From contig JAMLHH010000029.1 in NCBI GenBank assembly GCA_023957215.1, positions 1 to 38,554 on the forward strand: 38,554 nt of DNA. The letters are read 5' to 3'. Within the stretch, counting starts at the first letter, position 1; every line of letters begins with the position of its first letter. The position numbers and the translations under genes were made by a program. Under the pieces are notes generated by a model. It did not search any database, was not told the origin of the DNA, and was given only the letters and a program-made list of their open reading frames with translations. Origin of the DNA: Chitinophagales bacterium (GTDB taxonomy: Bacteria; Bacteroidota; Bacteroidia; Chitinophagales; JADIYW01). Positions 1-7,139 of this stretch are shown here, piece after piece.

Positions 1-888
1 TTTATACGGGACAAGCTACTTGTCATTTATAAGACCATCGGAAAACCGCATAAATTCCAAAAGGACATTAATAAAGCCTTGAGTTCCAATATTATGTTTC
101 TTGCAGAAAGAGATGTCGGAGAATGGGCAATAGAAAAAAACAAACAAATCAGGGAGCTCCGAAAAATGGATGTATATCGCAAAGAATTTGTCGGTACAGT
201 TTCCCATGAATTGCGTACCCCTATATTTATAGCACAAGGTTATATAGAATCTCTGATAGATGGTGTGGATGACGAAGAAAAATCTAAGCAGTATCTTCAA
301 AAAGCCTTAGATAATATCGAACGATTAGAGGAAATTGTCAATGATTTGATAGAAATCTCAAAATTGGAAGCCGGTCGCATTCACCTTGATCAGACAGTTT
401 TTGATATCATTGCACTATTTAAAAAAGTATTTGACCAATATCAATACTTGGCAAATGAAGTTCAGTCCCAAATGAAAATTGAAGGTTCTTATAAGACACT
501 TTATGTATATGGAGACTCAAAAAGATATAAGCAGGTCATAGAAAATTTAATCTCCAACGCTTTAAAATACGGTAGGGAAAATGGAACTGTTTCTGTAAGG
601 TTTTATGATTTGGAAGAGCAAATCATTATAGAAATTAGCGATAACGGTCCGGGGATAGAATCCGAATCATTGGAAAGAATATTTGAAAGGTTTTATAGAG
701 TGGATAAGCACAGAGCCAGAAGTATGGGAGGTACCGGTCTCGGATTGTCCATTGTAAAAAGTTTGATAGAGGCACACGATCAAAACATTAGCGTAAGAAG
801 CAAGGTAGGAGAAGGAACTACCTTTAGTTTTACGATTCAAAAAGCATCGCCGGAAATGATTAAAAGAGCAAAACTATATAAATTATAA
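1..888 (+). CDS. Sensor histidine kinase, C-terminal part (5' end outside window)
   Basis: The reading frame is open from base 1, so the gene begins before the window; a TTG at 79 is an internal codon, not a convincing start. What remains is the catalytic core of a two-component sensor kinase. The dimerisation/phosphoacceptor motif SHELRTP has its histidine codon at 205-207. It is followed by the N box (ENLISNALKYG, about 540-575), the G1 box DNGPGI (about 640-660), an F box FERFYR, and the G2 box GGTGLGLSIVK (about 727-762). The leader YRKEFVGTVSHELRTPIF resembles PhoR-like kinases of Bacteroidota. The sensory and membrane region is not visible, so the signal is unknown. No response regulator gene lies downstream; a partner would have to be upstream or elsewhere. 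The next gene, rplM, has its own promoter. Confidence 0.93.
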   Translation, partial: FIRDKLLVIYKTIGKPHKFQKDINKALSSNIMFLAERDVGEWAIEKNKQIRELRKMDVYRKEFVGTVSHELRTPIFIAQGYIESLIDGVDDEEKSKQYLQKALDNIERLEEIVNDLIEISKLEAGRIHLDQTVFDIIALFKKVFDQYQYLANEVQSQMKIEGSYKTLYVYGDSKRYKQVIENLISNALKYGRENGTVSVRFYDLEEQIIIEISDNGPGIESESLERIFERFYRVDKHRARSMGGTGLGLSIVKSLIEAHDQNISVRSKVGEGTTFSFTIQKASPEMIKRAKLYKL

Positions 889-1021
889 TTTTTTTCCTAC
901 AATAAAATCGACTCTGTCCACGCATGGATTTGATTGAAACTTGCTTTGCACCAATGTCATTGTAAAAAATTTGTTCGATATTTTAACTGTAAATCAAATA
1001 ATTGTGGAGGTTGCGTGAAAA

Positions 1022-1048
1022 ATATTTTCTATAAAAGGTAGAAAATAT
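1022..1048. repeat. 10-bp perfect inverted repeat in the rplM promoter region
   Basis: ATATTTTCTA (1022-1031) and TAGAAAATAT (1039-1048) are perfect complements separated by seven bases. The right arm covers the place where the -33 element of the rplM promoter should be. It could be an operator or simply AT-rich symmetry; no regulator is known to me for it. Confidence 0.4.
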
Positions 1049-1061
1049 GGTATATATATTT

Positions 1062-1069
1062 TATCTTTG
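1062..1069 (+). promoter_or_regulatory. Bacteroidetes -7 element for the rplM operon
   Basis: TATCTTTG matches the TAnnTTTG consensus and lies 38 bases upstream of the GTG start of rplM, giving a leader of roughly 30-35 bases. No TTG/TTTG is found 19 bases upstream; that position lies in the inverted repeat at 1022-1048. Confidence 0.5.
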
Positions 1070-1107
1070 CAGTCCAAAATTATTTAAACAAGAAAATTAT
1101 TAACTCA

Positions 1108-1554
1108 GTGAATACTTTAAGTTATCGCACCGAATCAGCCAAGCCTCAAAATGTTGAGCGCAAATGGTGGGTCATTGATGCTGAAAATCAGACTTTAGGT
1201 CGTATGTGTTCTGAGATTGCCAAAGTGTTGCAAGGTAAACACAAAGCATCTTATACACCACATGTTGACACAGGAGATCATGTCATCGTCATCAATGCAG
1301 AAAAAATTGTTTTAACAGGAAATAAAATGAATGACAAGGTATATATCAGACATACCGGTTATCCAGGCGGTCAAAGAAAAATGAAAGTCAGAGAAGCCCT
1401 TGACAAAAAGCCTGAATTTGTAGTTGAAAATGCTGTCAGACACATGCTTCCAAGAACGAGATTAGGAAGACAAATGTACAAAAAACTTCATGTAGTGGCA
1501 GGTTCTAATCACAAATATACTGCCCAAAATCCTGAAATCTTAAAATTCAAATAG
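1108..1554 (+). CDS. rplM: 50S ribosomal protein L13
   Basis: This is large-subunit protein L13, a 23S rRNA-binding protein needed early in 50S assembly. The 148-residue length is slightly above the roughly 142 of Escherichia coli because of a short N-terminal extension (NTLSYRTESAKPQ) that Bacteroidota L13 proteins share. Family signatures are WWVIDAENQTLGRMCSEIAK, YTPHVDTGDHVIVINAEKIVLTGNK and HMLPRTRLGRQMYKKLHVVAGSNH. The start is GTG; no in-frame ATG precedes the conserved N-terminus. It is first in an operon with rpsI three bases downstream, the usual L13-S9 pairing, followed by rpsB and tsf. Confidence 0.97.
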   Translation: MNTLSYRTESAKPQNVERKWWVIDAENQTLGRMCSEIAKVLQGKHKASYTPHVDTGDHVIVINAEKIVLTGNKMNDKVYIRHTGYPGGQRKMKVREALDKKPEFVVENAVRHMLPRTRLGRQMYKKLHVVAGSNHKYTAQNPEILKFK

Positions 1555-1557
1555 ACA

Positions 1558-1953
1558 ATGGCAACAACTATATATACTAACGCATTAGGAAGAAGAAAAG
1601 CATCCGTTGCAAGGGTTTATTTAAAACCCGGAAATGGTGTCATGGAAATAAACGGCAAAGACTACAAAGAATATTTTACTGCGACTTATTTGACTGGCGG
1701 CATTAAAAAGCCGTTTGAAGTGACGAATACTACCAATCAATATGACGTAAAAGTCAACGTCAAAGGCGGTGGAGTGAAAGGTCAAGTAGAAGCTATCGTC
1801 TTAGGCATTTCAAGAGCACTTGTTAAAATCAATGAGGAAAACAAGCCTTTGTTAAAAGCTGAAAGCTTATTGACCCGTGACCCAAGAATGGTAGAACGTA
1901 AGAAGTTTGGTAAGAAGAAAGCACGTAAGAGCTTCCAATTCAGCAAACGTTAA
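1558..1953 (+). CDS. rpsI: 30S ribosomal protein S9
   Basis: This small-subunit protein has a C-terminal tail that reaches towards the P-site tRNA. It has 131 residues, the normal size. The N-terminus has the family motif ALGRRKASVARVYLKPG, the centre has VKGGGVKGQVEAIVLGISRAL, and the end is the basic tail RKKFGKKKARKSFQFSKR with the invariant last residues FSKR. It starts three bases after the rplM stop codon, so translation is probably coupled to L13. Confidence 0.98.
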   Translation: MATTIYTNALGRRKASVARVYLKPGNGVMEINGKDYKEYFTATYLTGGIKKPFEVTNTTNQYDVKVNVKGGGVKGQVEAIVLGISRALVKINEENKPLLKAESLLTRDPRMVERKKFGKKKARKSFQFSKR

Positions 1954-1983
1954 TTTATTCACAGAACAATTTGTAACTGTAAA

Positions 1984-2793
1984 ATGGAAAAGATCACACA
2001 GCAAGAATTATTGGATGCAGGCGCACATTTTGGACACCTTAAGAAAAAATGGAATCCCAAAATGTTACCATATATATTTATGGAACGCAAAGGCATACAT
2101 ATCATAGACCTTAATAAAACTCAAGAAAAATTAGATGAAGCCGCTAATGCTTTGCGCCAAATAGCCAAATCAGGAAGAAAAGTCCTTTTTGTCGCTACAA
2201 AAAAACAAGCGAAAGATGTAGTTGCAGAATTAGCTCAAAGTATTAACATGCCTTACGTCACCGAAAGATGGTTGGGCGGTATGTTGACAAACTTTGCTAC
2301 GATTAAGAAGTCTATCAAGAAAAAACAAACTATTGAAAACCTATTGGCTGACGGTAATGTGGACAATATTACTAAGAAAGAAAGATTGATGCTTGGCAGA
2401 CAATATGAAAAATTGGAGAAAGTATTGGGCGGTATCGAACACCTCAACAGAATTCCGGCCGCTATCTTTATGGTAGATATTTCTCACGAGCATATTGCTT
2501 TGGCAGAAGCTAAAAAATTAGGTATTAGAACTTTTGGTATTGTAGATACTAACTCAGATCCAAGCTCTATAGATTTCGCTATACCAGCTAATGATGATGC
2601 TTTAAAATCTGTAAAATTAATTACAGAATATCTTGTTGAAGCTATCAAAGAAGGTGTCGCTGACAGACACAATGATAAAGACAAAGATGAAGAAGATGCT
2701 GATGAAGAAGTTGTAGAAGGGGGTGATAATAGCGATGAAGATACTGAGGGCGAAGGCGCTGACCAGTCCGATGATGAAGCATCCGCCGAGTAA
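1984..2793 (+). CDS. rpsB: 30S ribosomal protein S2 with acidic C-terminal tail
   Basis: S2 is needed for binding of S1 and mRNA to the 30S subunit. The core (about 1-228) has all the usual landmarks: LLDAGAHFGHLKKKWNPKM at the N-terminus, YVTERWLGGMLTNFATIKKSI and GIVDTNSDPSSIDFAIPANDDA. Residues 229-269 form an extra tail made almost entirely of Asp, Glu, Asn, Gly and Ser, with no resemblance to the folded core. Similar acidic tails occur in other Bacteroidota S2 proteins; the role is unknown. The gene follows rpsI by 30 bases and precedes tsf, the normal rpsB-tsf pairing. Confidence 0.97.
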   Translation: MEKITQQELLDAGAHFGHLKKKWNPKMLPYIFMERKGIHIIDLNKTQEKLDEAANALRQIAKSGRKVLFVATKKQAKDVVAELAQSINMPYVTERWLGGMLTNFATIKKSIKKKQTIENLLADGNVDNITKKERLMLGRQYEKLEKVLGGIEHLNRIPAAIFMVDISHEHIALAEAKKLGIRTFGIVDTNSDPSSIDFAIPANDDALKSVKLITEYLVEAIKEGVADRHNDKDKDEEDADEEVVEGGDNSDEDTEGEGADQSDDEASAE

Positions 2794-2836
2794 ACCTACT
2801 TCATTTATTATTATAAAATTTTAAAATTAAAATATT

Positions 2837-3667
2837 ATGTCAATTTCTGCCGCAGAAGTTAACAAACTAAGACAAGAGACTGGTGCCGGTCTGATGGATT
2901 GTAAAAAAGCTTTGATTGAAACCAATGGTGACTTTGAAGCTGCAATAGATTTTCTTCGTAAAAAAGGTGCTAAAATTGCCGCTAATAGAGCAGAACGCGA
3001 AGCGAACGAAGGTGTCGTTATCGCTGTTACCAACGAAGCCAATGATTACGGAATATTACTCAACATCTCTTCAGAAACAGATTTTGTTGCAAAAAATGAA
3101 GAGTTCATCGCTACTGCGAAAGAGATTGCCCAATTAGCATTGGAAAAACGACCTGCGGATAAAGATGCTTTAAATGCACTTTCTTTCCAAGGTGTCACTG
3201 TCGCACAAACCATGTTAGACATGGTAGGTAAAATCGGAGAAAAAATTGAAATCAAAAGATTTGAATCCGTTTCCGGAAAAGGTTTGATCCCTTATATTCA
3301 CATGGGATACAGATTGGGCGTTATCGTGGAATTAAATCAAACAGTGAACGATAAGAACTCAGTAGTAGGTAAAGATGTGGCTATGCAGATTGCTGCCATG
3401 AACCCTATCGCTTTGAGTGCTGATGAAGTAAGTGATGATGTAAAAGATCGCGAGCGTGCCATAGCACGAGAAAAAGCTATTGCAGACGGTAAGCCTGATA
3501 ACTTATTGGATAAGATTGCAGAGGGAGCTGTTAACAAAATGCTCAAAGAAGCGACCCTATTGAGTCAGCCTTTTGTGAAAGATAATAACTTGACGGTTTT
3601 GAAGTATGTCAAATCTGTTGATAAAGATCTGGACATTGTCAGTTTTAAAAGGGTAGCTTTATCATAA
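2837..3667 (+). CDS. tsf: Translation elongation factor Ts
   Basis: EF-Ts is the nucleotide exchange factor that removes GDP from EF-Tu. The protein has 276 residues. The N-terminal UBA-like region has the diagnostic VNKLRQETGAGLMDCKKAL followed by GDFEAAIDFLRKKG. The contact motif for EF-Tu appears as SSETDFVAKNEEF (about 79-91). The core continues with YIHMGYRLGVIVEL and MQIAAMNPIALS. The end, AEGAVNKMLKEATLLSQPFVKD, is the family C-terminal signature. It is the last gene before a strong intrinsic terminator. Confidence 0.97.
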   Translation: MSISAAEVNKLRQETGAGLMDCKKALIETNGDFEAAIDFLRKKGAKIAANRAEREANEGVVIAVTNEANDYGILLNISSETDFVAKNEEFIATAKEIAQLALEKRPADKDALNALSFQGVTVAQTMLDMVGKIGEKIEIKRFESVSGKGLIPYIHMGYRLGVIVELNQTVNDKNSVVGKDVAMQIAAMNPIALSADEVSDDVKDRERAIAREKAIADGKPDNLLDKIAEGAVNKMLKEATLLSQPFVKDNNLTVLKYVKSVDKDLDIVSFKRVALS

Positions 3668-3683
3668 ACATTTAAAATAATTG

Positions 3684-3716
3684 AAAGGGAAAGTTTTTAA
3701 AGCTTTCCCTTTTTTT
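3684..3716 (+). terminator. Rho-independent terminator after tsf
   Basis: A 10-bp perfect stem, AAAGGGAAAG (3684-3693) with CTTTCCCTTT (3703-3712), encloses nine bases and runs into a T tract to 3716. It closes the rplM-rpsI-rpsB-tsf unit. It lies only 15 bases before the pyrH start, so pyrH depends on read-through or on an unrecognised promoter. Confidence 0.85.
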
Positions 3717-3731
3717 GTAAATTTAAACTTC

Positions 3732-4439
3732 ATGGCAAATTACAAAAGAATATTACTGAAACTAAGTGGAGAAGCTTTGATGGGAGACCAGCAATTCGGT
3801 ATTCAACCGAGTATGATAGATCACTTTGGTGATGAAATCAAAGAATTGGTGGATAGAGACTATGAAGTGGCAGTAGTAATAGGTGGTGGTAACATCTTTA
3901 GAGGTTTGCAAGCAGGGAATCTCGGTATTGACCGTGTACAAGGAGATTATATGGGAATGTTAGCCACTGTTATTAATGGCATGGCTTTACAGGGAGTCCT
4001 TGAAAAAAGAGGTGTCAATACGCGTATGATGTCTGCCGTTAATATCGAGCAAGTGTGCGAACCATATATCAAACGTAGAGCGGTGAGACATTTGGAAAAA
4101 GGGCGTGTAGTCATACTTGCTGCCGGAACGGGTAATCCATTTTTTACAACAGATACTGCCGCCGCATTGCGTGCTATCGAGATAGGAGCAGATGCCTTGT
4201 TAAAAGGAACAAATGTCGATGGTATCTATACTGCCGATCCAAGAAAAGATACCAATGCAACTAAAATTTCTAATATCACTTATCAAGAAGCAATTGTCAA
4301 AGAGTTGCAAGTGATGGATCAGACTGCATTTACCTTGTGCAAAGAGAATAATTTACCGATTATCGTATTCTCAATTAGAGAAAAGGGAAATATTCTTCGT
4401 ATTTTGGCTGGCGAATCAATAGGAACATTAGTAAAATAA
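3732..4439 (+). CDS. pyrH: UMP kinase
   Basis: UMP kinase converts UMP to UDP in pyrimidine nucleotide synthesis. It belongs to the amino acid kinase fold and is unrelated to eukaryotic UMP/CMP kinase. From the ATG at 3732 the protein is 235 residues, the normal size, and begins [19 protein letters not shown] longer frame from a TTG at 3681 would place the terminator inside the gene and is rejected. Motifs are [47 protein letters not shown] and the nucleotide-binding segment [18 protein letters not shown]. It sits seven bases upstream of frr, the conserved pyrH-frr pair. Confidence 0.96.
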   Translation: MANYKRILLKLSGEALMGDQQFGIQPSMIDHFGDEIKELVDRDYEVAVVIGGGNIFRGLQAGNLGIDRVQGDYMGMLATVINGMALQGVLEKRGVNTRMMSAVNIEQVCEPYIKRRAVRHLEKGRVVILAAGTGNPFFTTDTAAALRAIEIGADALLKGTNVDGIYTADPRKDTNATKISNITYQEAIVKELQVMDQTAFTLCKENNLPIIVFSIREKGNILRILAGESIGTLVK

Positions 4440-4446
4440 ATATCTT

Positions 4447-5010
4447 ATGGACGAAGAAGTTCAGTTTATAATTGACGAGACGAAAGAATCTATGCAGAAA
4501 GCGCTGAAGCATTTGGAAGAAGAGCTGAGAAGAGTACGTGCAGGTAAAGCCAGCCCTGATATGGTTTCTGCTGTAAGAGTGGAGTATTATGGAATGCCTA
4601 CACCCATACAACAAGTGGCTTCCGTAAAGATGCAAGATGCCAAAACTTTGCTCATTACACCTTTTGAGAGAGGTCTGATCAATGATATAGAAAGAGCCCT
4701 CTTTCAAGCTAATTTGGGTATCACTCCTCAAAATGATGGTGAAAATATCCGACTTGTCATTCCGTTGATGACTGAGGACAGAAGAAGAGAATTGGTCAAA
4801 CAATCCAAAGTGATTTGTGAAAATACAAAATTAGGTATTCGCTCTGCAAGAAAAGACGGGAATGACGAAATCAAATCTTTGACAAAAGATGGTCTTTCTG
4901 AGGATGTGTCAAAAGATGCGGAAATCACTATCCAAAACCTGACCAATCAATATATTGACAAAGTCGATAAAATGTTGACTTTGAAGGAGGAAGAGATTAT
5001 GACTATCTAA
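4447..5010 (+). CDS. frr: Ribosome recycling factor
   Basis: With EF-G this factor splits post-termination ribosomes. The length of 187 residues matches the family. The N-terminus has the helical segment ending LRRVRAGKASPDMV, followed by the domain II signature VEYYGMPTPIQQVASVKMQDAKTLLITPFE. The C-terminal coiled helix holds PLMTEDRRRELVKQSK and RKDGNDEIKSL. It lies seven bases behind pyrH and 13 bases before the next small gene. Confidence 0.97.
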   Translation: MDEEVQFIIDETKESMQKALKHLEEELRRVRAGKASPDMVSAVRVEYYGMPTPIQQVASVKMQDAKTLLITPFERGLINDIERALFQANLGITPQNDGENIRLVIPLMTEDRRRELVKQSKVICENTKLGIRSARKDGNDEIKSLTKDGLSEDVSKDAEITIQNLTNQYIDKVDKMLTLKEEEIMTI

Positions 5011-5023
5011 AATTTATCACACC

Positions 5024-5551
5024 ATGGAATTCGGAATAGGCACAAGACTCATACACCCTAAATATCAAGAAGGGGTCATTATCGGAGTAGAGGAAAATCA
5101 CTATGAAATCTATTTCAAAGATTATGGCGAAAAAGAAATCAGCAAAAATTTTGAAAATTTTGTCGTTGTCAAATTGGTTGATCACCCTGATGATGCAGTA
5201 TCTTTAGACAAGGTAGAAAAGATTATAAAGAACCTTATTCGTCCGTTGACTGACCCATCTGAAGAAATTTATTTGGGCGAAAAATGGAAAGGGGGTGAAA
5301 TGATTTTACAACCTGAGAATAGAGAGCTTCAAGCAAAATCTTTCTCCATTGAAACTTTTTTTCATAAAATCGTCATGGTAAGAGACCGGTTGAGAGTAAT
5401 GGAACAACGTATTAACTCTTCGTCCAACTTGAGTGACGAGGAAAAAGTGGATTTACAACAATATATTACCCGTATCTATGGTTCTCTGACTTCTTTCAAT
5501 GTACTCTTTAGATTTAAAGAAGACCAATTTAAAGGAACAGGTAAAGATTAA
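5024..5551 (+). CDS. Uncharacterised protein with a Tudor/SH3-like N-terminus
   Basis: The 175-residue product has no signal peptide or membrane segment. Residues about 1-50 (GTRLIHPKYQEGVIIGVEEN, then YEIYFKDYGEKEIS) look like the small beta-barrel found at the C-terminus of UvrD/PcrA-type helicases and in CarD-like proteins, which binds RNA polymerase or nucleic acid. The rest is predicted helical, with a likely coiled region near 115-170 (VRDRLRVMEQRINSS onwards). It follows frr by 13 bases on the same strand, so it is probably co-transcribed. I do not recognise a named family, and a role in transcription or translation is inference from fold and context only. Confidence 0.8.
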   Translation: MEFGIGTRLIHPKYQEGVIIGVEENHYEIYFKDYGEKEISKNFENFVVVKLVDHPDDAVSLDKVEKIIKNLIRPLTDPSEEIYLGEKWKGGEMILQPENRELQAKSFSIETFFHKIVMVRDRLRVMEQRINSSSNLSDEEKVDLQQYITRIYGSLTSFNVLFRFKEDQFKGTGKD

Positions 5552-5574
5552 ATATCTTCTTCCTCTCCTTCTCG

Positions 5575-5859
5575 TTACTTCTTTTGTTTTTTAAACATAG
5601 GTGTAAAATCAGACCAGTCTTCAATTCTAAATGCTCGAATATCACGAACTGATTTTCTGAACCAATCTATTTTATTCAAACCATTCATTGCCATTGTCAC
5701 GACAATTAAACTTTCTTCGGTAATGTATGTGCTACCTTGAATCCAATGAAAATCATTGTCTTTCATGATTTTCTTTATTTCTGAATATGCACTATGGTAT
5801 TGCTCTCCATAATGTAATTTTAAATCAGAAATTACCATACCAAAGGCTATTGCATGCAT
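5575..5859 (-). CDS. vapD: VapD-family endoribonuclease (Cas2-like toxin)
   Basis: The 94-residue protein matches the VapD family along its length. It begins MHAIAFGMVISDL, has FHWIQGSTYITEES in the middle, and carries the hallmark KSVRDIRAFRIEDWSDFTP near the end (about 69-87). VapD proteins are small ferredoxin-fold ribonucleases related in structure to Cas2; the Helicobacter pylori and Haemophilus versions cleave RNA, and the Haemophilus one is the toxin of the VapXD pair. Here the start codon lies inside the last codons of an upstream small gene (13-base overlap), the usual sign of a toxin-antitoxin pair. There is no CRISPR array nearby, so it is not Cas2. It converges with the plus-strand gene ending at 5551. 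Confidence 0.88.
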   Translation of the reverse strand: MHAIAFGMVISDLKLHYGEQYHSAYSEIKKIMKDNDFHWIQGSTYITEESLIVVTMAMNGLNKIDWFRKSVRDIRAFRIEDWSDFTPMFKKQKK

Positions 5860-6041
5860 ACTTCATCGTTCAAAAGCTTAAACATATCCTCTTTCTCAAA
5901 AAATATCTCTCCGTCATCAGCTTTTGCTGTAATCACGATGCCCACATAAGGATTTGTTTCTACTTCTATAATAGTAGCTTCTGTCCAGTCAGTACGTCCT
6001 GTAACTTGGGGGGAAATCAAAACACGATCACCTACTTTCAT
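5847..6041 (-). CDS. Small protein upstream of VapD, putative antitoxin
   Basis: This 64-residue acidic protein begins MKVGDRVLISPQVTG and continues with TEATIIEVETNPYVGIVITAK and DDGEIFFEKEDMFKLL. The alternating hydrophobic pattern and the GDRVLI start suggest a small SH3/KOW-like beta-barrel. Its last five codons overlap the vapD start by 13 bases in another frame (the vapD ATG lies within GTATGCATGCAATAG), so translation of the two is coupled. Gene order and overlap are those of antitoxin then toxin. I do not recognise it as the described 53-residue VapX antitoxin. The role as antitoxin is inferred from position. Confidence 0.7.
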   Translation of the reverse strand: MKVGDRVLISPQVTGRTDWTEATIIEVETNPYVGIVITAKADDGEIFFEKEDMFKLLNDEVCMQ

Positions 6042-6086
6042 ACTAATTCGGTTTATTAAAAATAGAATCTACTAACGAATATAGAG

Positions 6087-6103
6087 CTTTTTTATTAAAA
6101 AAG
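6087..6103. promoter_or_regulatory. AT-rich 17-bp palindrome upstream of the VapD pair
   Basis: CTTTTTTA and TAAAAAAG flank a single central T. It lies 46 bases upstream of the small gene that starts at 6041, where an autoregulatory operator would be expected. The sequence is simple enough to arise by chance. Apart from this and the reading frame at 6170-6271, I see nothing in the 6042-6271 gap. Confidence 0.25.
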
Positions 6104-6169
6104 TTGATTCTTTTGTTTAATCCAAGACACTTTATAGGGTAATAATTACTATTATATACCATAAATTAT

Positions 6170-6271
6170 TTATAGTATAGGAGCTACATCCATAGGATTA
6201 TCAAAATCGAAGTTTTCTGCATTGTATTTTTTCAACTTTGTTTTCTCTGTTTCGATCGTATGATTAATTGA
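6170..6271 (-). other. In-frame coding-like stretch directly after the marR stop
   Basis: After the TAA stop of the MarR gene the same frame stays open for 33 more codons, ending at a second TAA (6170-6172). The encoded stretch looks protein-like, with KLKKYNAENFDFDNPMDV near its end. There is no ATG at its beginning; a TTG at 6233-6235 could start a 21-residue peptide. It may be a remnant of a longer gene, a separate small ORF, or chance. Confidence 0.25.
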
Positions 6272-6742
6272 TTAAATATCTTCTTCCTCATTACCCCTCA
6301 TCTTATCTAACAAGTCATTGAGTAAGATCGCTTCCTCTTCAGTAAGTGTTTTATATTTTTGAGTAACAATATTCATCTGGTTATCAATTTCTTTTAGTAA
6401 ATCCAATCCTTTTTGTGTAATACTGATATTGACACATCTTCTATTGTGAGGATTTGTTTTTCTATTCACCAAGTTTTTTAAACGCAGTTTTTCCACCAAA
6501 CGAGTAGCATTTGACATCTTATCTATCATCCTTTCGGAAATAAGACTCAGCATTGCAGATTTTGGATGTTGACCACGAAGTATTCTAAGAACATTGTATT
6601 GTTGTTGTGAAATGTCATATTGCTTATAAAACTTGTGATTCCAATTAGAAATCCACCCTGCCGTATAAAGGACATTTATTTCAGTCTGGATATAGAGGTC
6701 AGAAAAAGATTCTTGCTTAATAGCTTCACCAATTTTCATCAT
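6272..6742 (-). CDS. MarR-family transcriptional regulator
   Basis: The 156-residue protein has the winged-helix layout of MarR dimers. An N-terminal dimerisation helix is followed by the segment ISQQQYNVLRILRGQHP, a recognition region LISERMIDKMSNATRLVEKLRLKNLV, and the wing NRKTNPHNRRCVNISITQKGLDLL. The C-terminal helices complete the dimer interface. Ligand and targets are unknown. The gene starts six bases after the DUF3467 gene and is almost certainly co-transcribed with it. Two adjacent ATG codons (6742 and 6739) are both possible starts. The extreme C-terminus is acidic (GNEEEDI). Confidence 0.9.
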   Translation of the reverse strand: MMKIGEAIKQESFSDLYIQTEINVLYTAGWISNWNHKFYKQYDISQQQYNVLRILRGQHPKSAMLSLISERMIDKMSNATRLVEKLRLKNLVNRKTNPHNRRCVNISITQKGLDLLKEIDNQMNIVTQKYKTLTEEEAILLNDLLDKMRGNEEEDI

Positions 6743-6748
6743 TGCCTT

Positions 6749-7057
6749 CTATGCTTTGGTTGTCGGTTCACCGAATTGTATGGGAATGTTGGGAGCTTCC
6801 AAATCCTGAATTTCACCATTGATTTGTTCGTATTTTCTGACGTTGTCTGCAAGCGCACGCATGAATCTTTTGGCATGTTGTGGTGTCAAAATAATTCTTG
6901 ACTTTACTTTTGCTTTGGGCGTTCCCGGTACCATTCTCACAAAATCTATTATAAATTCCTGATTGGAGTGAGTGATGATAGCTAAATTGCTGTATTCTCC
7001 TTCGGCTATATTTTCAGGTAATTCAATATTGATTTGGTTGCCTTTTTCCTTTTCCAT
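6749..7057 (-). CDS. DUF3467 family protein
   Basis: This soluble 102-residue protein is typical of DUF3467, a family common in Bacteroidota. The signatures are INIELPENIAEGEYSNLAII, THSNQEFIIDFVRMVPGTPKAKV, then SRIILTPQHAKRFMRALADN. The biochemical function is unknown. It heads a two-gene unit with the marR gene six bases downstream, and a TAnnTTTG element lies about 40 bases upstream. The pairing with a MarR regulator is a feature of this locus that I cannot interpret. Confidence 0.88.
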   Translation of the reverse strand: MEKEKGNQINIELPENIAEGEYSNLAIITHSNQEFIIDFVRMVPGTPKAKVKSRIILTPQHAKRFMRALADNVRKYEQINGEIQDLEAPNIPIQFGEPTTKA

Positions 7058-7098
7058 AAAAACTGATTTATAATTTAAAAATTTGAATACAAGTTATA

Positions 7099-7106
7099 CA
7101 AAAATA
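7099..7106 (-). promoter_or_regulatory. -7 element upstream of the DUF3467 gene
   Basis: Read on the minus strand the bases are TATTTTTG, matching TAnnTTTG. It lies about 42 bases before the start codon. No TTG/TTTG at 19 bases spacing is seen, so it is a moderate candidate. Confidence 0.4.
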
Positions 7107-7139
7107 ATAAAAATATGTAATAATTGTATATACAACGGA

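Noticed and set aside
79..81. TTG as the start of the histidine kinase
   Set aside because: The frame is open upstream to the window edge with kinase-like residues, so the gene is simply cut by the window.
3681..3731. A longer pyrH frame starting at a TTG
   Set aside because: It would translate through the tsf terminator hairpin; the ATG at 3732 gives the conserved N-terminus and normal length.
4375..4803. A 142-codon minus-strand frame opposite pyrH/frr
   Set aside because: It lies across two well-supported genes and has no recognisable features.
5575..5859. The VapD gene as Cas2 of a CRISPR system
   Set aside because: The motifs are VapD-specific, and no repeats or cas genes are present anywhere in the window.
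6131..6165. Imperfect AT-rich inverted repeat (GGTAATAATTAC...ATTATATACC) as a terminator
   Set aside because: The stem has mismatches, is nearly all A/T, and has no U tract; too weak to call.
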